From: Amycolatopsis sp. NBC_00345
GTDB taxonomy: Bacteria; Actinomycetota; Actinomycetes; Mycobacteriales; Pseudonocardiaceae
Reading direction: 5' to 3'
Assembly (NCBI RefSeq): GCF_036116635.1
Contig: NZ_CP107995.1
Coordinates: forward strand, 8,866,001-8,930,000
Length of the DNA stretch: 64,000 nt
Positions 25,536 to 38,404 of the stretch are shown in pieces; within the stretch, counting starts at the first letter, position 1, and each line of letters begins with the position of its first letter. A program made the translations under genes and the position numbers. The notes under the pieces were generated by a model. That model saw only the letters and a program-made list of their open reading frames with translations. It was not told the DNA's origin and did not search any database.

Positions 25536-28500
25536 TTGGCAGTCTCTCCCGCGAACCAGGCCACTGCTGCGACCACCTCGGCTGTATCTCGCTCGGAGTC
25601 CACAGGTATCCCCGGCGCACCCAAGCGAGTCTCTTTCGCAAAGATTCGCGAGCCTCTGAACACCCCCAACCTGCTGGACGTGCAGCTTCAGTCGTTCCAG
25701 TGGTTCACCGGAGCCGAGGCGTGGTTCGAGCGCCGCGTCAACGAAGGTGAAGAAAGCCCGGTCGGCGGCCTGGAGGAGGTCCTCAACGAGATCTCCCCGA
25801 TCGAGGACTTCTCCGGTTCCATGTCGCTGTCCTTCTCCGCCCCGCGCTTCGACGAGGTCAAGGCCTCGATCGAGGAGTGCAAGGACAAGGACATGACCTA
25901 CGCGGCCCCGCTGTTCGTCACCGCGGAGTTCGTCAACAACAACACCGGCGAGATCAAGAGCCAGACGGTCTTCCTCGGCGACTTCCCGGTGATGACGGAC
26001 AAGGGCACGTTCATCATCAACGGCACCGAGCGGGTCGTCGTGTCCCAGCTGGTGCGTTCTCCGGGCGTGTACTTCGACAGCAGTGTCGACAAGACGACCG
26101 ACAAGGACGTCTTCAGCGTGCGCGTGATCCCGAGCCGCGGTGCGTGGCTCGAGTTCGACGTCGACAAGCGCGACACCGTCGGCGTCCGCATCGACCGCAA
26201 GCGCCGCCAGCCGGTCACCGTGCTGCTGAAGGCGCTCGGCTGGACCACCGAGGCGATCCGCGAGCGCTTCTCGTTCTCCGAGACGCTGCTCGCCACCCTC
26301 GAGAAGGACCACACGGCCGGCACCGACGAGGCGCTGCTCGACATCTACCGCAAGCTGCGCCCGGGCGAGCCCCCCACCAAGGAGAGCGCGCAGACGCTGC
26401 TGGAGAACCTGTTCTTCAAGCCGAAGCGCTACGACCTGGCCAAGGTCGGCCGGTACAAGGTCAACAAGAAGCTCGGCCTGACCACCCCGTACGACACGGG
26501 CACGCTGACCGAAGAGGACATCGTCAGCGCCATCGAGTACCTGGTCCGGCTGCACGCCGGCGAGGACAAGATGACCAGCGTGAACGACGTCGAGGTGCCG
26601 GTCGAGACCGACGACATCGACCACTTCGGCAACCGTCGCCTGCGCACGGTCGGCGAGCTGATCCAGAACCAGATCCGGGTCGGCCTCTCCCGTACCGAGC
26701 GCGTCGTGCGTGAGCGCATGACCACGCAGGACGTCGAGGCGATCACGCCGCAGACCCTGATCAACATCCGCCCGATCGGCGCGGCGATCAAGGAGTTCTT
26801 CGGCACCTCGCAGCTGTCGCAGTTCATGGACCAGAACAACCCGCTGTCGGGCCTGACGCACAAGCGGCGTCTGTCGGCGCTCGGCCCCGGTGGTCTGTCC
26901 CGTGAGCGCGCCGGCATGGAGGTCCGTGACGTCCACCCGTCGCACTACGGCCGCATGTGCCCGATCGAGACGCCGGAAGGCCCGAACATCGGCCTGATCG
27001 GCTCGCTCTGCTCGTACGCGCGGGTCAACCCGTTCGGCTTCATCGAGACGCCGTACCGCAAGGTCGTCGAGGGCCGGGTCACCGACCAGGTCGACTACCT
27101 GACCGCGGACGAAGAGGACCGCTTCGTCAAGGCGCAGGCCAACGCGCCGCTGACCGAGGACAGCCACTTCGTCGAGAACAAGGTCCTTGGTCGCCGTAAG
27201 GGCGGCGAGGTCGAGCTGATCGACCCGCTCGACATCGACTACATGGACGTCTCGCCGCGGCAGATGGTCTCCGTCGCGACGGCGATGATCCCGTTCCTCG
27301 AGCACGACGACGCGAACCGCGCGCTGATGGGCGCGAACATGCAGCGTCAGGCGGTGCCGCTGCTGCGCAACCAGGCGCCGTACGTGGGCACCGGCGTGGA
27401 GCTGCGCGCCGCGGTCGACGCCGGCGACGTGCTCGTGGCCGAGCAGGCCGGCGTGGTCGAGGAGCTGTCCGCGGACATCATCACGATCATGCACGACGAC
27501 GGCACGCGGAAGAGCTACGGACTGTACAAGTTCCGCCGCTCCAACCACGGCACCTGCTTCAACCACCGCCCGATCGTCAACGAGGGCGACCGGGTGGAGC
27601 AGGGGCAGGTCATCGCCGACGGCCCGTCCACCGAGAACGGTGAGATGGCGCTGGGCAAGAACCTGCTCGTGGCGGTCATGCCGTGGGAGGGCCACAACTA
27701 CGAGGACGCGATCATCCTCTCCGAGCGCCTGGTGCAGGACGACGTGCTCACGTCGATCCACATCGAGGAGCACGAGATCGACGCCCGCGACACCAAGCTG
27801 GGCGCCGAGGAGATCACCCGGGACATCCCGAACGTCTCCGAGGAGGTGCTCGCCGACCTCGACGAGCGCGGCATCATCCGCATCGGCGCCGAGGTCCGCG
27901 ACGGCGACATCCTGGTCGGCAAGGTCACGCCCAAGGGCGAGACCGAGCTGACCCCGGAAGAGCGCCTGCTCCGCGCGATCTTCGGCGAGAAGGCCCGCGA
28001 AGTCCGCGACACCTCGCTGAAGGTGCCGCACGGCGAGACCGGCAAGGTCATCGGCATCCGCGTGTTCTCGCGCGAGGACGACGACGAGCTGCCCCCGGGC
28101 GTCAACGAGCTGGTCCGCGTCTACGTGGCCCAGAAGCGCAAGATCCAGCCGGGCGACAAGCTCGCCGGCCGGCACGGCAACAAGGGTGTCATCGGCAAGA
28201 TCCTGCCGGTCGAGGACATGCCGTTCATGGAGGACGGCACCCCGGTCGACATCATCCTGAACACCCACGGTGTGCCGCGACGGATGAACATCGGCCAGAT
28301 CCTCGAGCTGCACCTCGGCTGGCTGGCCTCGCAGGGCTGGACGATCGAGGGCGACCCGAGCTGGGCCGCGAACCTCAACGAGGAGCTCTACGACGTCGCG
28401 CCGAACACGAACACCGCCACCCCGGTGTTCGACGGCGCGAAGGAAGAGGAGCTCACCGGGCTGCTCGGCTCGACCAAGCCGAACCGCGACGGCGAGCGCA

Positions 28501-29039
28501 TGGTCAAGGAGAACGGCAAGGCCACGCTGCTCGACGGCCGCTCCGGCGAGCCGTACCCGTACCCGGTGTCGGTCGGCTACATGTACATCCTGAAGCTGCA
28601 CCACCTGGTCGACGACAAGATCCACGCCCGCTCCACCGGCCCGTACTCGATGATCACGCAGCAGCCGCTGGGTGGTAAGGCGCAGTTCGGTGGCCAGCGC
28701 TTCGGTGAGATGGAGTGCTGGGCGATGCAGGCGTACGGCGCTGCCTACACGCTGCAGGAGCTGCTGACGATCAAGTCGGACGACGTGGTCGGCCGCGTCA
28801 AGGTGTACGAGGCGATCGTCAAGGGGGAGAACATCCCCGAGCCGGGCATCCCGGAGTCGTTCAAGGTGCTCCTCAAGGAGCTCCAGTCGCTGTGCCTGAA
28901 CGTCGAGGTGCTCTCCAGCGACGGTGCGGCGATCGAGATGCGCGACTCCGACGACGAGGACCTCGAGCGCGCCGCGGCGAACCTCGGCATCAACCTGTCC
29001 CGCAACGAGTCGCCCTCGGTGGACGACGTCGTGCACTGA
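25536..29039 (+). CDS. rpoB: RNA polymerase beta subunit
   Basis: A 1167-residue beta subunit of the core polymerase. The TTG at 25536 was chosen because GGAAGGA lies 8 nt before it and the actinobacterial N-terminus starts here; the frame is open from 25515. The rifampicin region SQLSQFMDQNNPLS begins at Ser425 and keeps Asp432, His442 and Ser447 (E. coli 516, 526, 531), so no classic resistance substitution is present. The catalytic region HGNKGVIGKI and C-terminal GGKAQFGGQRFGEMECWA are intact. Confidence 0.98.
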   Translation: MAVSPANQATAATTSAVSRSESTGIPGAPKRVSFAKIREPLNTPNLLDVQLQSFQWFTGAEAWFERRVNEGEESPVGGLEEVLNEISPIEDFSGSMSLSFSAPRFDEVKASIEECKDKDMTYAAPLFVTAEFVNNNTGEIKSQTVFLGDFPVMTDKGTFIINGTERVVVSQLVRSPGVYFDSSVDKTTDKDVFSVRVIPSRGAWLEFDVDKRDTVGVRIDRKRRQPVTVLLKALGWTTEAIRERFSFSETLLATLEKDHTAGTDEALLDIYRKLRPGEPPTKESAQTLLENLFFKPKRYDLAKVGRYKVNKKLGLTTPYDTGTLTEEDIVSAIEYLVRLHAGEDKMTSVNDVEVPVETDDIDHFGNRRLRTVGELIQNQIRVGLSRTERVVRERMTTQDVEAITPQTLINIRPIGAAIKEFFGTSQLSQFMDQNNPLSGLTHKRRLSALGPGGLSRERAGMEVRDVHPSHYGRMCPIETPEGPNIGLIGSLCSYARVNPFGFIETPYRKVVEGRVTDQVDYLTADEEDRFVKAQANAPLTEDSHFVENKVLGRRKGGEVELIDPLDIDYMDVSPRQMVSVATAMIPFLEHDDANRALMGANMQRQAVPLLRNQAPYVGTGVELRAAVDAGDVLVAEQAGVVEELSADIITIMHDDGTRKSYGLYKFRRSNHGTCFNHRPIVNEGDRVEQGQVIADGPSTENGEMALGKNLLVAVMPWEGHNYEDAIILSERLVQDDVLTSIHIEEHEIDARDTKLGAEEITRDIPNVSEEVLADLDERGIIRIGAEVRDGDILVGKVTPKGETELTPEERLLRAIFGEKAREVRDTSLKVPHGETGKVIGIRVFSREDDDELPPGVNELVRVYVAQKRKIQPGDKLAGRHGNKGVIGKILPVEDMPFMEDGTPVDIILNTHGVPRRMNIGQILELHLGWLASQGWTIEGDPSWAANLNEELYDVAPNTNTATPVFDGAKEEELTGLLGSTKPNRDGERMVKENGKATLLDGRSGEPYPYPVSVGYMYILKLHHLVDDKIHARSTGPYSMITQQPLGGKAQFGGQRFGEMECWAMQAYGAAYTLQELLTIKSDDVVGRVKVYEAIVKGENIPEPGIPESFKVLLKELQSLCLNVEVLSSDGAAIEMRDSDDEDLERAAANLGINLSRNESPSVDDVVH

Positions 29040-29128
29040 TCGCGAGCTGAGGCGGGGCCTGCCTCCCGTGGGCCCCGCCTCGCCCGCCAATCCCTACTGT
29101 CGATACAACCCCAAGGGGATGCAAAGAC

Positions 29129-33037
<3,909 letters not shown>

Positions 33038-33054
33038 TCCGCTAGCTGACGAGA

Positions 33055-33070
33055 AGAGCCCCCATCCCGG
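33055..33070 (+). terminator. Left arm of the split rpoC terminator
   Basis: AGAGCCCCCATCCCGG is the 5' arm of a hairpin whose 3' arm lies at 34551-34566, on the far side of the IS30 element. Joined at the GGG duplication, the arms give a 16-bp stem (one G-U) with loop GTCCG and a short TTT tail. Confidence 0.75.
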
Positions 33071-33071
33071 G

Positions 33072-33099
33072 GGCGGATTCTCGGGGTCCTCGCAACACC
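33072..33099 (+). repeat. IS30 element left terminal inverted repeat
   Basis: A 28-bp repeat beginning GGCGGATTCT and ending CGCAACACC, matching the right end at 24 of 28 positions. It lies just past the transposase stop codon. Confidence 0.8.
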
Positions 33100-33106
33100 T
33101 GATGGT

Positions 33107-34489
33107 CTAGATGGCTGTCAGTAGATCACGCAGACGCTCGGCTGGGGTTTTCCAGCCGAGCGTTTTGCGTGGGCGGCGGTTGAGTTTCTGGGCGACGTGC
33201 TCGAGGTCTTCGGATCCGTAGACGCTCAGGTCGGTGCCCTTGGGGAAGTACTGCCGCAGCAGGCCGTTGGTGTTCTCGTTCGATCCGCGTTGCCAGGGCG
33301 AGTGCGGGTCGCAGAAGTAGACCGGTACTCCGGTGGTCACGGTGAACTGCTTGTGTGCGGCCATTTCGCAGCCTTGGTCCCAGGTCAGCGAGCCGCGTAG
33401 GTGTTCGGGCAGGGACCCGATCAACGGCACGAGCACATCGCGGACTTCCTCGGCGGTGTGTCCGCCGGGCAGGTGCCCGAGCAGGACGTAGCGGGTGGAG
33501 CGCTCGACCAGGGTCACGATCGCGCTGTCGCTGCGGGTGCCGACGATCAGGTCACCTTCCCAGTGGCCGGGCACGGCTCGGTCCTCGATCTCGGCGGGAC
33601 GGTCGGAGATCATCACCATCTCGTCGACGAACCGCTGAGTGCGCTGATCAGGACGCCGGTGGGGCTTGCGCCTGGTGCGCCCAGTGCGCAGCGCCGTAGC
33701 GACCTCGCGCCGCAGCCCGCCACGGGCCTGGACATAGATCGCCTGGTAGATCGTCTCCGTACTCACCCGTATGCTCTCGTCGTCCGGGAACTCGGTCACC
33801 AGAGCGTGGCAGATCTGCTCAGGCGACCACTCCTCCCGCAGCTTGCTGGTGACGTAGTCCCGCAGCGGTCCGTCGTGAGCCAGCTTGGATGCCTTGTGCC
33901 GCACACGGCTCTTCGCCCACGCCCGCTGGGCCCGGTATGGCCGGTAGACGCCTCCCACGGCGTAAGCGTCGATCTCACGCTTGATCGTGGACGCAGGCCG
34001 GCCCAGTTCGCGCCCGATCGCCCGCAGCGAAGCGCCCTGACGGTGCAGGTCGGCGATCGTCTCGCGCTCGACCAGGGTCAGGAACCGGGGATGCAGCCCG
34101 GCCTCCAAGGACCTCACCGTGGGCGGCTGCGTCGCCGTGACCATCGTGGTCACGCCCGTCCGGTAGTCCACCTTGCGCCCGCCGGGATAGACGCGGGTCG
34201 GGCCAATTGATCGCACCCCGTGATCCCAGTCCTGCGCCGTGCGCACGTTGACCCCGACACGCCGGGCGGCCTCCTTACGGCTGACCCCTTCTCCGCGCAG
34301 CCGGTCGTACTCCCCACGACCGGGGTGACCACCCTGGCTGGTGCTCCCACGCCCTCGAAGGCCAGCCCGCCGGACCCACCCGAAGGCCGTGTTCAGGTTC
34401 ACCCCGACCGCCCGCGACGCGACCGAGACGTTGCCGTCCTCCCGCTCCAGCGCCTCGAAGAACCTCTTCCGCAACTCCGGTGACAGCAC
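33107..34489 (-). CDS. IS30-family DDE transposase
   Basis: A 460-residue transposase. The N-terminal half has two helix-turn-helix stretches (VSVASRAVGVNLNTAFGWV; TIADLHRQGASLRAIGREL followed by ASTIKREI). The catalytic core carries the first Asp in GHWEGDLIVG, the second in LTWDQGCEM and the Glu in QRGSNENTNG, the DDE order of IS30. No frameshift or stop is seen, so it is probably active. The GTG start abuts a strong hairpin that would hide its ribosome site. Confidence 0.93.
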   Translation of the reverse strand: MLSPELRKRFFEALEREDGNVSVASRAVGVNLNTAFGWVRRAGLRGRGSTSQGGHPGRGEYDRLRGEGVSRKEAARRVGVNVRTAQDWDHGVRSIGPTRVYPGGRKVDYRTGVTTMVTATQPPTVRSLEAGLHPRFLTLVERETIADLHRQGASLRAIGRELGRPASTIKREIDAYAVGGVYRPYRAQRAWAKSRVRHKASKLAHDGPLRDYVTSKLREEWSPEQICHALVTEFPDDESIRVSTETIYQAIYVQARGGLRREVATALRTGRTRRKPHRRPDQRTQRFVDEMVMISDRPAEIEDRAVPGHWEGDLIVGTRSDSAIVTLVERSTRYVLLGHLPGGHTAEEVRDVLVPLIGSLPEHLRGSLTWDQGCEMAAHKQFTVTTGVPVYFCDPHSPWQRGSNENTNGLLRQYFPKGTDLSVYGSEDLEHVAQKLNRRPRKTLGWKTPAERLRDLLTAI

Positions 34490-34531
34490 GATCCCCGCAA
34501 CTCCCTGAAATCCAGGGTGTTGCGGGGATCG
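34489..34531 (-). promoter_or_regulatory. Fold-back hairpin over the transposase start
   Basis: CGATCCCCGCAAC (34489-34501) is the reverse complement of 34519-34531, and CCCTG/CAGGG extend the stem around a short loop. In mRNA entering from outside the element, the GCGGGGATCG just before the GTG would be paired. This would limit translation of read-through transcripts. Confidence 0.6.
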
Positions 34532-34543
34532 CTAGAATCCGCC
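34516..34543 (-). repeat. IS30 element right terminal inverted repeat
   Basis: On the minus strand it begins GGCGGATTCT and ends CGCAACACC. It overlaps the fold-back hairpin in front of the transposase gene. Confidence 0.8.
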
Positions 34544-34550
34544 GGGTCCG

Positions 34551-34569
34551 CCGGGGTGGGGGCTCTTTC
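34551..34569 (+). terminator. Right arm of the split rpoC terminator
   Basis: CCGGGGTGGGGGCTCT (34551-34566) plus the T-rich tail complements the left arm at 33055-33070. The two arms are now about 1.5 kb apart. Confidence 0.7.
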
Positions 34570-34592
34570 GTGGGCCCGGCTAGGGTGAGCCC

Positions 34593-34994
34593 ATGCTGCG
34601 ACAAGGTGTAACCAGGTCGATCGGGATCGCGGCGCGACCGGCGGACGTGGTGGCGTTCGTCGCGGACCCGGAGACGATTCCGCGTTACGCGCCGGGGTTC
34701 GCGAAGTCCGTGACGCCGTCCGGAGGAGCGTGGGTGGCGGAGACCAGCCGCGGCACGCTTCAGCTTTCGCCGGTGGTCGCGGCCGCCGCGGGGACCGTGG
34801 ACTTCCACCTGACGGCCGGGGACGGCTCGGTCACCGTGGCCCACAGCCGCACGTTCGCGAACGGCGACGGCGCCGAGTTCGTCTTCACGCTGTTGCTGCT
34901 GCCGGAGTCCGCGCCGGCGGACGCCGTTGCCGAGCAGGGGCTGGTCCTCGAGGGTGATCTGGCGCGGTTGAAGGAGCTGCTGGAGGCGCACTGA
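34593..34994 (+). CDS. SRPBCC-fold protein
   Basis: A 133-residue protein that looks like a START/Bet v 1-type (SRPBCC) ligand-binding domain: IGIAARPADVVAFVADPETIPRYAPGFAKSV at the start and a C-terminal amphipathic helix DLARLKELLEAH. Ligand and role are unknown. It starts 24 nt past the right terminator arm, so it may now receive altered read-through. Confidence 0.75.
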   Translation: MLRQGVTRSIGIAARPADVVAFVADPETIPRYAPGFAKSVTPSGGAWVAETSRGTLQLSPVVAAAAGTVDFHLTAGDGSVTVAHSRTFANGDGAEFVFTLLLLPESAPADAVAEQGLVLEGDLARLKELLEAH

Positions 34995-35090
34995 GCTGCG
35001 AATATAGGCTCAGATGAACGGACCGTAGTCGGGCCGTTGTCGGCACTTGTACGGTCTCCGGGACCGCCCGCCGATTCGTAGATTCTCCCC

Positions 35091-35729
35091 GTGGCTGACG
35101 CGGTGCCCTTCACGGACAACTTCTCCGACCTCTCCAACACCCAGGGGTACCAGTTCGAGTTCCGCTGCGAGCGGTGCGGCAACGGGTTCCGTTCCGCCTT
35201 CCAGCGCGACACCGCCGAAACCGGTCGCAGCGTGCTGCGGGCCGTGGGGTCGTTCTTCGGTGGGAAGCTGCAGGACCTGAGCTACTCGGCCGACCAGTGG
35301 CGCTACAACCAGGCCACCAACTCCGCCGCCAAGGACAAGGCGCTCACGGCCGCCGTCCAGGAGATCACGCCGAGCTTCCGGCAGTGCCGCGGCTGCAGCG
35401 ACTGGATGTGCTCGGACCAGTGCTGGAACGAGGAGATCGGCCAGTGCCTGCGGTGCTCGCCGAGCGTCGCCGAGGAGGTGTCGCGCGCGCAGGCGTCGGC
35501 GCAGCGCGACCAGATCTGGGACAAGGCGCGCACGAAGGACTGGACCCAGGACGTCGACCTCGACACCCGCGCCAAGCTCACCTGCCCCAGCTGCGGGGTC
35601 AAGGCCGACGGCGGCAAGTTCTGCGCCTCCTGCGGCGGTTCCCTCGCCCCGGTCGTGCACTGCACGGAGTGCGGCAGCCAGTCCAAGGTGGGCGCGATGT
35701 TCTGCGGGGACTGCGGCACCCGGCTCTGA
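35091..35729 (+). CDS. Zinc-ribbon protein
   Basis: A 212-residue cytoplasmic protein of unknown function with several Cys-x2-Cys knuckles. They are FRCERCGNGF (about 25-34), QCRGCSDWMC with DQCWN and QCLRC (about 97-123), and a C-terminal double zinc ribbon (TCPSCG, FCASCGG, HCTECGS, FCGDCG). The start is GTG 35091. Such proteins often bind nucleic acid or partners, but nothing specific is shown. Confidence 0.8.
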   Translation: MADAVPFTDNFSDLSNTQGYQFEFRCERCGNGFRSAFQRDTAETGRSVLRAVGSFFGGKLQDLSYSADQWRYNQATNSAAKDKALTAAVQEITPSFRQCRGCSDWMCSDQCWNEEIGQCLRCSPSVAEEVSRAQASAQRDQIWDKARTKDWTQDVDLDTRAKLTCPSCGVKADGGKFCASCGGSLAPVVHCTECGSQSKVGAMFCGDCGTRL

Positions 35730-35733
35730 CGCC

Positions 35734-37233
35734 TCAGCCGACGGGCGTGGCCCGCTTTTGCTTGCGCAGCTTGCGAATGCGGCGCGGCGGCCGCGGCCGG
35801 TAGGTCGCCTTCGCCAGACCGGCGCCGAGGACCAGGGGGATCAGGCCGTACAAGAGGGTGATCACCGACGCGCGGTTGTTCTCGAGCACGGGGTGCCACC
35901 ACAGCGGGCCGATCGAGACGTCGATGACCTCGTCCTTGTCGGGCAGCGTGCCGTACCAGTCGGTGGTGACCTCGTGCGTGGTGCCGCCGAGTTCGTACGT
36001 GCCGTGGACGCGGGGAGCACTGTCGGCGCAGCTGCTGTTGCGCCGGCAGGTGGTGTCGACGTGGCCCTCGAAGGATTCGATCACCGACAGCCGCGCCTCG
36101 GGAGCCAGGCCGCTGAGGGCCGTCACCGAGTTGGCGATCGGCAGCAGGCCGCCGACCAGCAGGCCCAGTGCGATCAGCGAGCGCATGGTCAGCGAAACCG
36201 ACGTCACCGGCTGCCGGTCCGCGGCCTCGCGGCGGCGGTTCACCGGCGTGCGCAGGAGGCCACCGCGCTTGCCGAACCAGGCGGTGTAACCCGTATCGGA
36301 GCCGGCGGCCACCGAGCTGAACGCCGGATCGCCGCCCCACACCTCCCACACCGGGGCCGGCACGGCCGCGGCCAGGATGGCGAGCCGGCGGGAGTTGCCG
36401 AACATCCGGTCCTCGGTCAGCCCGCCCGAATCGGTGGTCCACAACGCGTCCCCGTGGAACGCGACCTGGTGCACGCGGAACCAGAGGCCGCCCATGATCA
36501 GCGCGCGGACCTCTTCGGTGAGCACGGCCGCGGCGAACTCCGGGTCGGAAGTGGTGACGGAGAACCGGCGGTCGAACTCGGCGTCGACCTCGAAATCGTC
36601 CAACGCCGTGTCGGGCCTCAGCCAGCCGAACCCGTTGCGGGTGATCCGGGCGTCTTCCAGCGGGGTGAAGTGCTCCGGCTCGAACGCCCCGGTCCTCGGC
36701 GAGATCACCAGCGCCGGTACGACCGGGATCCGCAGCTCGACCACGGCGTAAATCGAGTCGATCTGCTCGGCCACCTTGGCCAGCTCGGCGAACCCCTCCT
36801 CGCCGGGCGGGCTGGTCGAGTACTCGATGCCCAGCAGCCGGTGACCCTGGTGCTCGAACTCGACCGCGGTGCGCCGGGGCCCGGGATCCGGGTGGTCGAG
36901 GGCCACGCCGCGCCCGCGATGGGGCAGGACCCCGAACGTCGGTTCCGCGACCGCGTCGAGGCGGCCGGCCCAGGTCCGTTGCCGCCAGCCCCGCCAGGCC
37001 ACCAGCGCCGCGAAGGCCAGCGGGAAGACGAACCACAGCAGCTGCGGCACAGAGCTGCCGGTGCCGGCCGAAAGCCAGTACAGCGACGTCTCGGAAAACG
37101 CGATCCCGCAGAGCGCGTAACCGACAGCGGCCGCGACCGCGTTGCGCTTCTCGAGCCAGTTTGCCAGCCACAGCAAGGCAAACCCCGCCGCGTAACCGCC
37201 GACGACGAACCAGGGGCCGAGCAGGTCGTCCAT
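35734..37233 (-). CDS. Multi-pass membrane protein in the T7SS-substrate operon
   Basis: A 499-residue protein with no recognised family. Three hydrophobic segments lie near the N-terminus (about 9-85), a large soluble domain at about 95-340, a segment at about 352-372, and a last segment near 462-482, followed by a basic tail. An exterior loop carries two cysteines (TTCRRNSSCAD). It ends the minus-strand operon, directly after the EspA-like gene (0-bp gap), so it probably works with it at the membrane. Confidence 0.7.
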   Translation of the reverse strand: MDDLLGPWFVVGGYAAGFALLWLANWLEKRNAVAAAVGYALCGIAFSETSLYWLSAGTGSSVPQLLWFVFPLAFAALVAWRGWRQRTWAGRLDAVAEPTFGVLPHRGRGVALDHPDPGPRRTAVEFEHQGHRLLGIEYSTSPPGEEGFAELAKVAEQIDSIYAVVELRIPVVPALVISPRTGAFEPEHFTPLEDARITRNGFGWLRPDTALDDFEVDAEFDRRFSVTTSDPEFAAAVLTEEVRALIMGGLWFRVHQVAFHGDALWTTDSGGLTEDRMFGNSRRLAILAAAVPAPVWEVWGGDPAFSSVAAGSDTGYTAWFGKRGGLLRTPVNRRREAADRQPVTSVSLTMRSLIALGLLVGGLLPIANSVTALSGLAPEARLSVIESFEGHVDTTCRRNSSCADSAPRVHGTYELGGTTHEVTTDWYGTLPDKDEVIDVSIGPLWWHPVLENNRASVITLLYGLIPLVLGAGLAKATYRPRPPRRIRKLRKQKRATPVG

Positions 37234-38391
37234 TTACCGGTCCATATCGAGGTTCTCGCGGGTCTCCTGGTCAGACTCGCCGTTGTCCGCCTTGCCCGCG
37301 GCGTACACGTCCTTGGTGGTTTCGTACATCTTGCTCGCGCCGTCGAGCACGGCCTTGCCGGCGTAGGCCGAGCCCTTGCTGAGCACGTCGTCGGGGTTGA
37401 AGCCGGCGACCGCCTTGAACGCTTCCTTCGGGGCGCCCTTGAGCGTCTCCAGCGCCACGTCGCCGGTCGCCTTCAGCCGGAAGCCGACGCCTTCGGACTT
37501 GCCGAGCATGCCGGAGATCGCCTTCTCCTCGCCGGGCATGATCCGGGTCCCGCCCGCGGTGAGCTTCGAACCCTGCTTGACCAGGTCGTCGGTCCACTTC
37601 AACAGGAAGCCCATGAACTTGTCGAGCAGCTTGCCCAGCTTCCCGAGGTGGGCGGTGATCTTGCCGAACACGCTCGCGGCCTTCGCGACCGACGCGGCCA
37701 TCGCGCCGGCGACCGACGAACCGAGGCTCACGATGGAGGCGGCGAGCGCGGGCAGCCAGAGGTAGATCAGCCAGCTGACCAGCTCGGTGATGATGGCCTT
37801 GATGACCTCTTCGATCACGGTCATGACCATCGACCACATCTGCAGCGTCTCGGCGACCGACGCCGAGCTGGAGCCGATGCCCTTGATGCCCTGGGCGAAA
37901 TCGCCGAGCGCCTTCTTGGCCGCCTCCCCGCCGTTGCCCTCCCAGCCCTTGAGCGCCTCGTCGCCGGCCTGGACGAAGTCGTCGGCCAGGCTGACGAAGC
38001 CCGCGCCGATCGTGCCGAAGTTGCCGGCCGCGTCCTTCAGCGCGGGGCCGTCGCCGGTCACGAAGTGCAGGGCGTCCTGCATCGGCTGGACCAGCTCCAG
38101 GAGCATGTTCAGGCCGTTGCTGACCAGCCAGCCGACCGGGTCGAGCGCGAAGCTCGCCATGTCCATGCCGGCCCCGGCGACGAAGCCGGCGCCGTCCTTG
38201 AGCAGGTCGCCGCTGGCCAGCGCGACGTCTCCGGCGCTGTCGGCCCCGCTGAAGTTCTTGTAGGCGCTGGTGACAGTGCCGATCCCCTTGCCGACGATCG
38301 GCGCCTTCTTGGCCGCCTCCATGGCGTCGTGGCCGAAGCTGTTGTCTTCCCGCGTCAGCTTGATGCCGTCGGCGACGCTCTTCTCGCTCAT
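37234..38391 (-). CDS. EspA-like large WXG100-superfamily protein
   Basis: A 385-residue protein. Residues about 84-165 form the helical hairpin of actinobacterial type VII secretion substrates (DPVGWLVSNGLNMLLELVQPM, then W150-E-G152 in KGWEGNGGEAAKKA). A hydrophobic stretch follows (about 195-245) and a hydrophilic tail. Length, WxG turn and hydrophobic centre resemble EspA of M. tuberculosis, but this is an architectural comparison. No toxin domain is visible. It lies 13 nt after the EspC-like gene. Confidence 0.7.
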   Translation of the reverse strand: MSEKSVADGIKLTREDNSFGHDAMEAAKKAPIVGKGIGTVTSAYKNFSGADSAGDVALASGDLLKDGAGFVAGAGMDMASFALDPVGWLVSNGLNMLLELVQPMQDALHFVTGDGPALKDAAGNFGTIGAGFVSLADDFVQAGDEALKGWEGNGGEAAKKALGDFAQGIKGIGSSSASVAETLQMWSMVMTVIEEVIKAIITELVSWLIYLWLPALAASIVSLGSSVAGAMAASVAKAASVFGKITAHLGKLGKLLDKFMGFLLKWTDDLVKQGSKLTAGGTRIMPGEEKAISGMLGKSEGVGFRLKATGDVALETLKGAPKEAFKAVAGFNPDDVLSKGSAYAGKAVLDGASKMYETTKDVYAAGKADNGESDQETRENLDMDR

Positions 38392-38404
38392 GCTTCCCCC
38401 TTGC

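Larger units (their letters stand above)
33072..34543 (-). mobile_element. IS30-family insertion sequence
   Basis: A complete 1472-bp element. The terminal inverted repeats are 33072-33099 and 34516-34543; the outer 10 bp are identical and 24 of 28 positions match overall. Flanking GGG at 33069-33071 and 34544-34546 is the likely 3-bp target duplication. It carries one intact transposase gene transcribed toward rpoC. The ends are read by eye and could shift by a base. Confidence 0.85.

Noticed and set aside
26784..26990. Rifampicin-resistance changes in rpoB, as expected in a rifamycin producer
   Set aside because: Asp432, His442 and Ser447 (E. coli 516, 526, 531) are unchanged, so the cluster gives no sign of self-resistance.
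25512..29090. A 1192-residue open frame on the minus strand opposite rpoB
   Set aside because: It mirrors the codon pattern of rpoB, is rich in Arg/Leu/Val/Asp low-complexity runs and has no ribosome site. High-GC third positions keep antisense frames open.
33101..34489. Two separate transposase ORFs with frameshifting (IS3-like)
   Set aside because: A single intact frame holds both the helix-turn-helix and the full DDE core, as in IS30.
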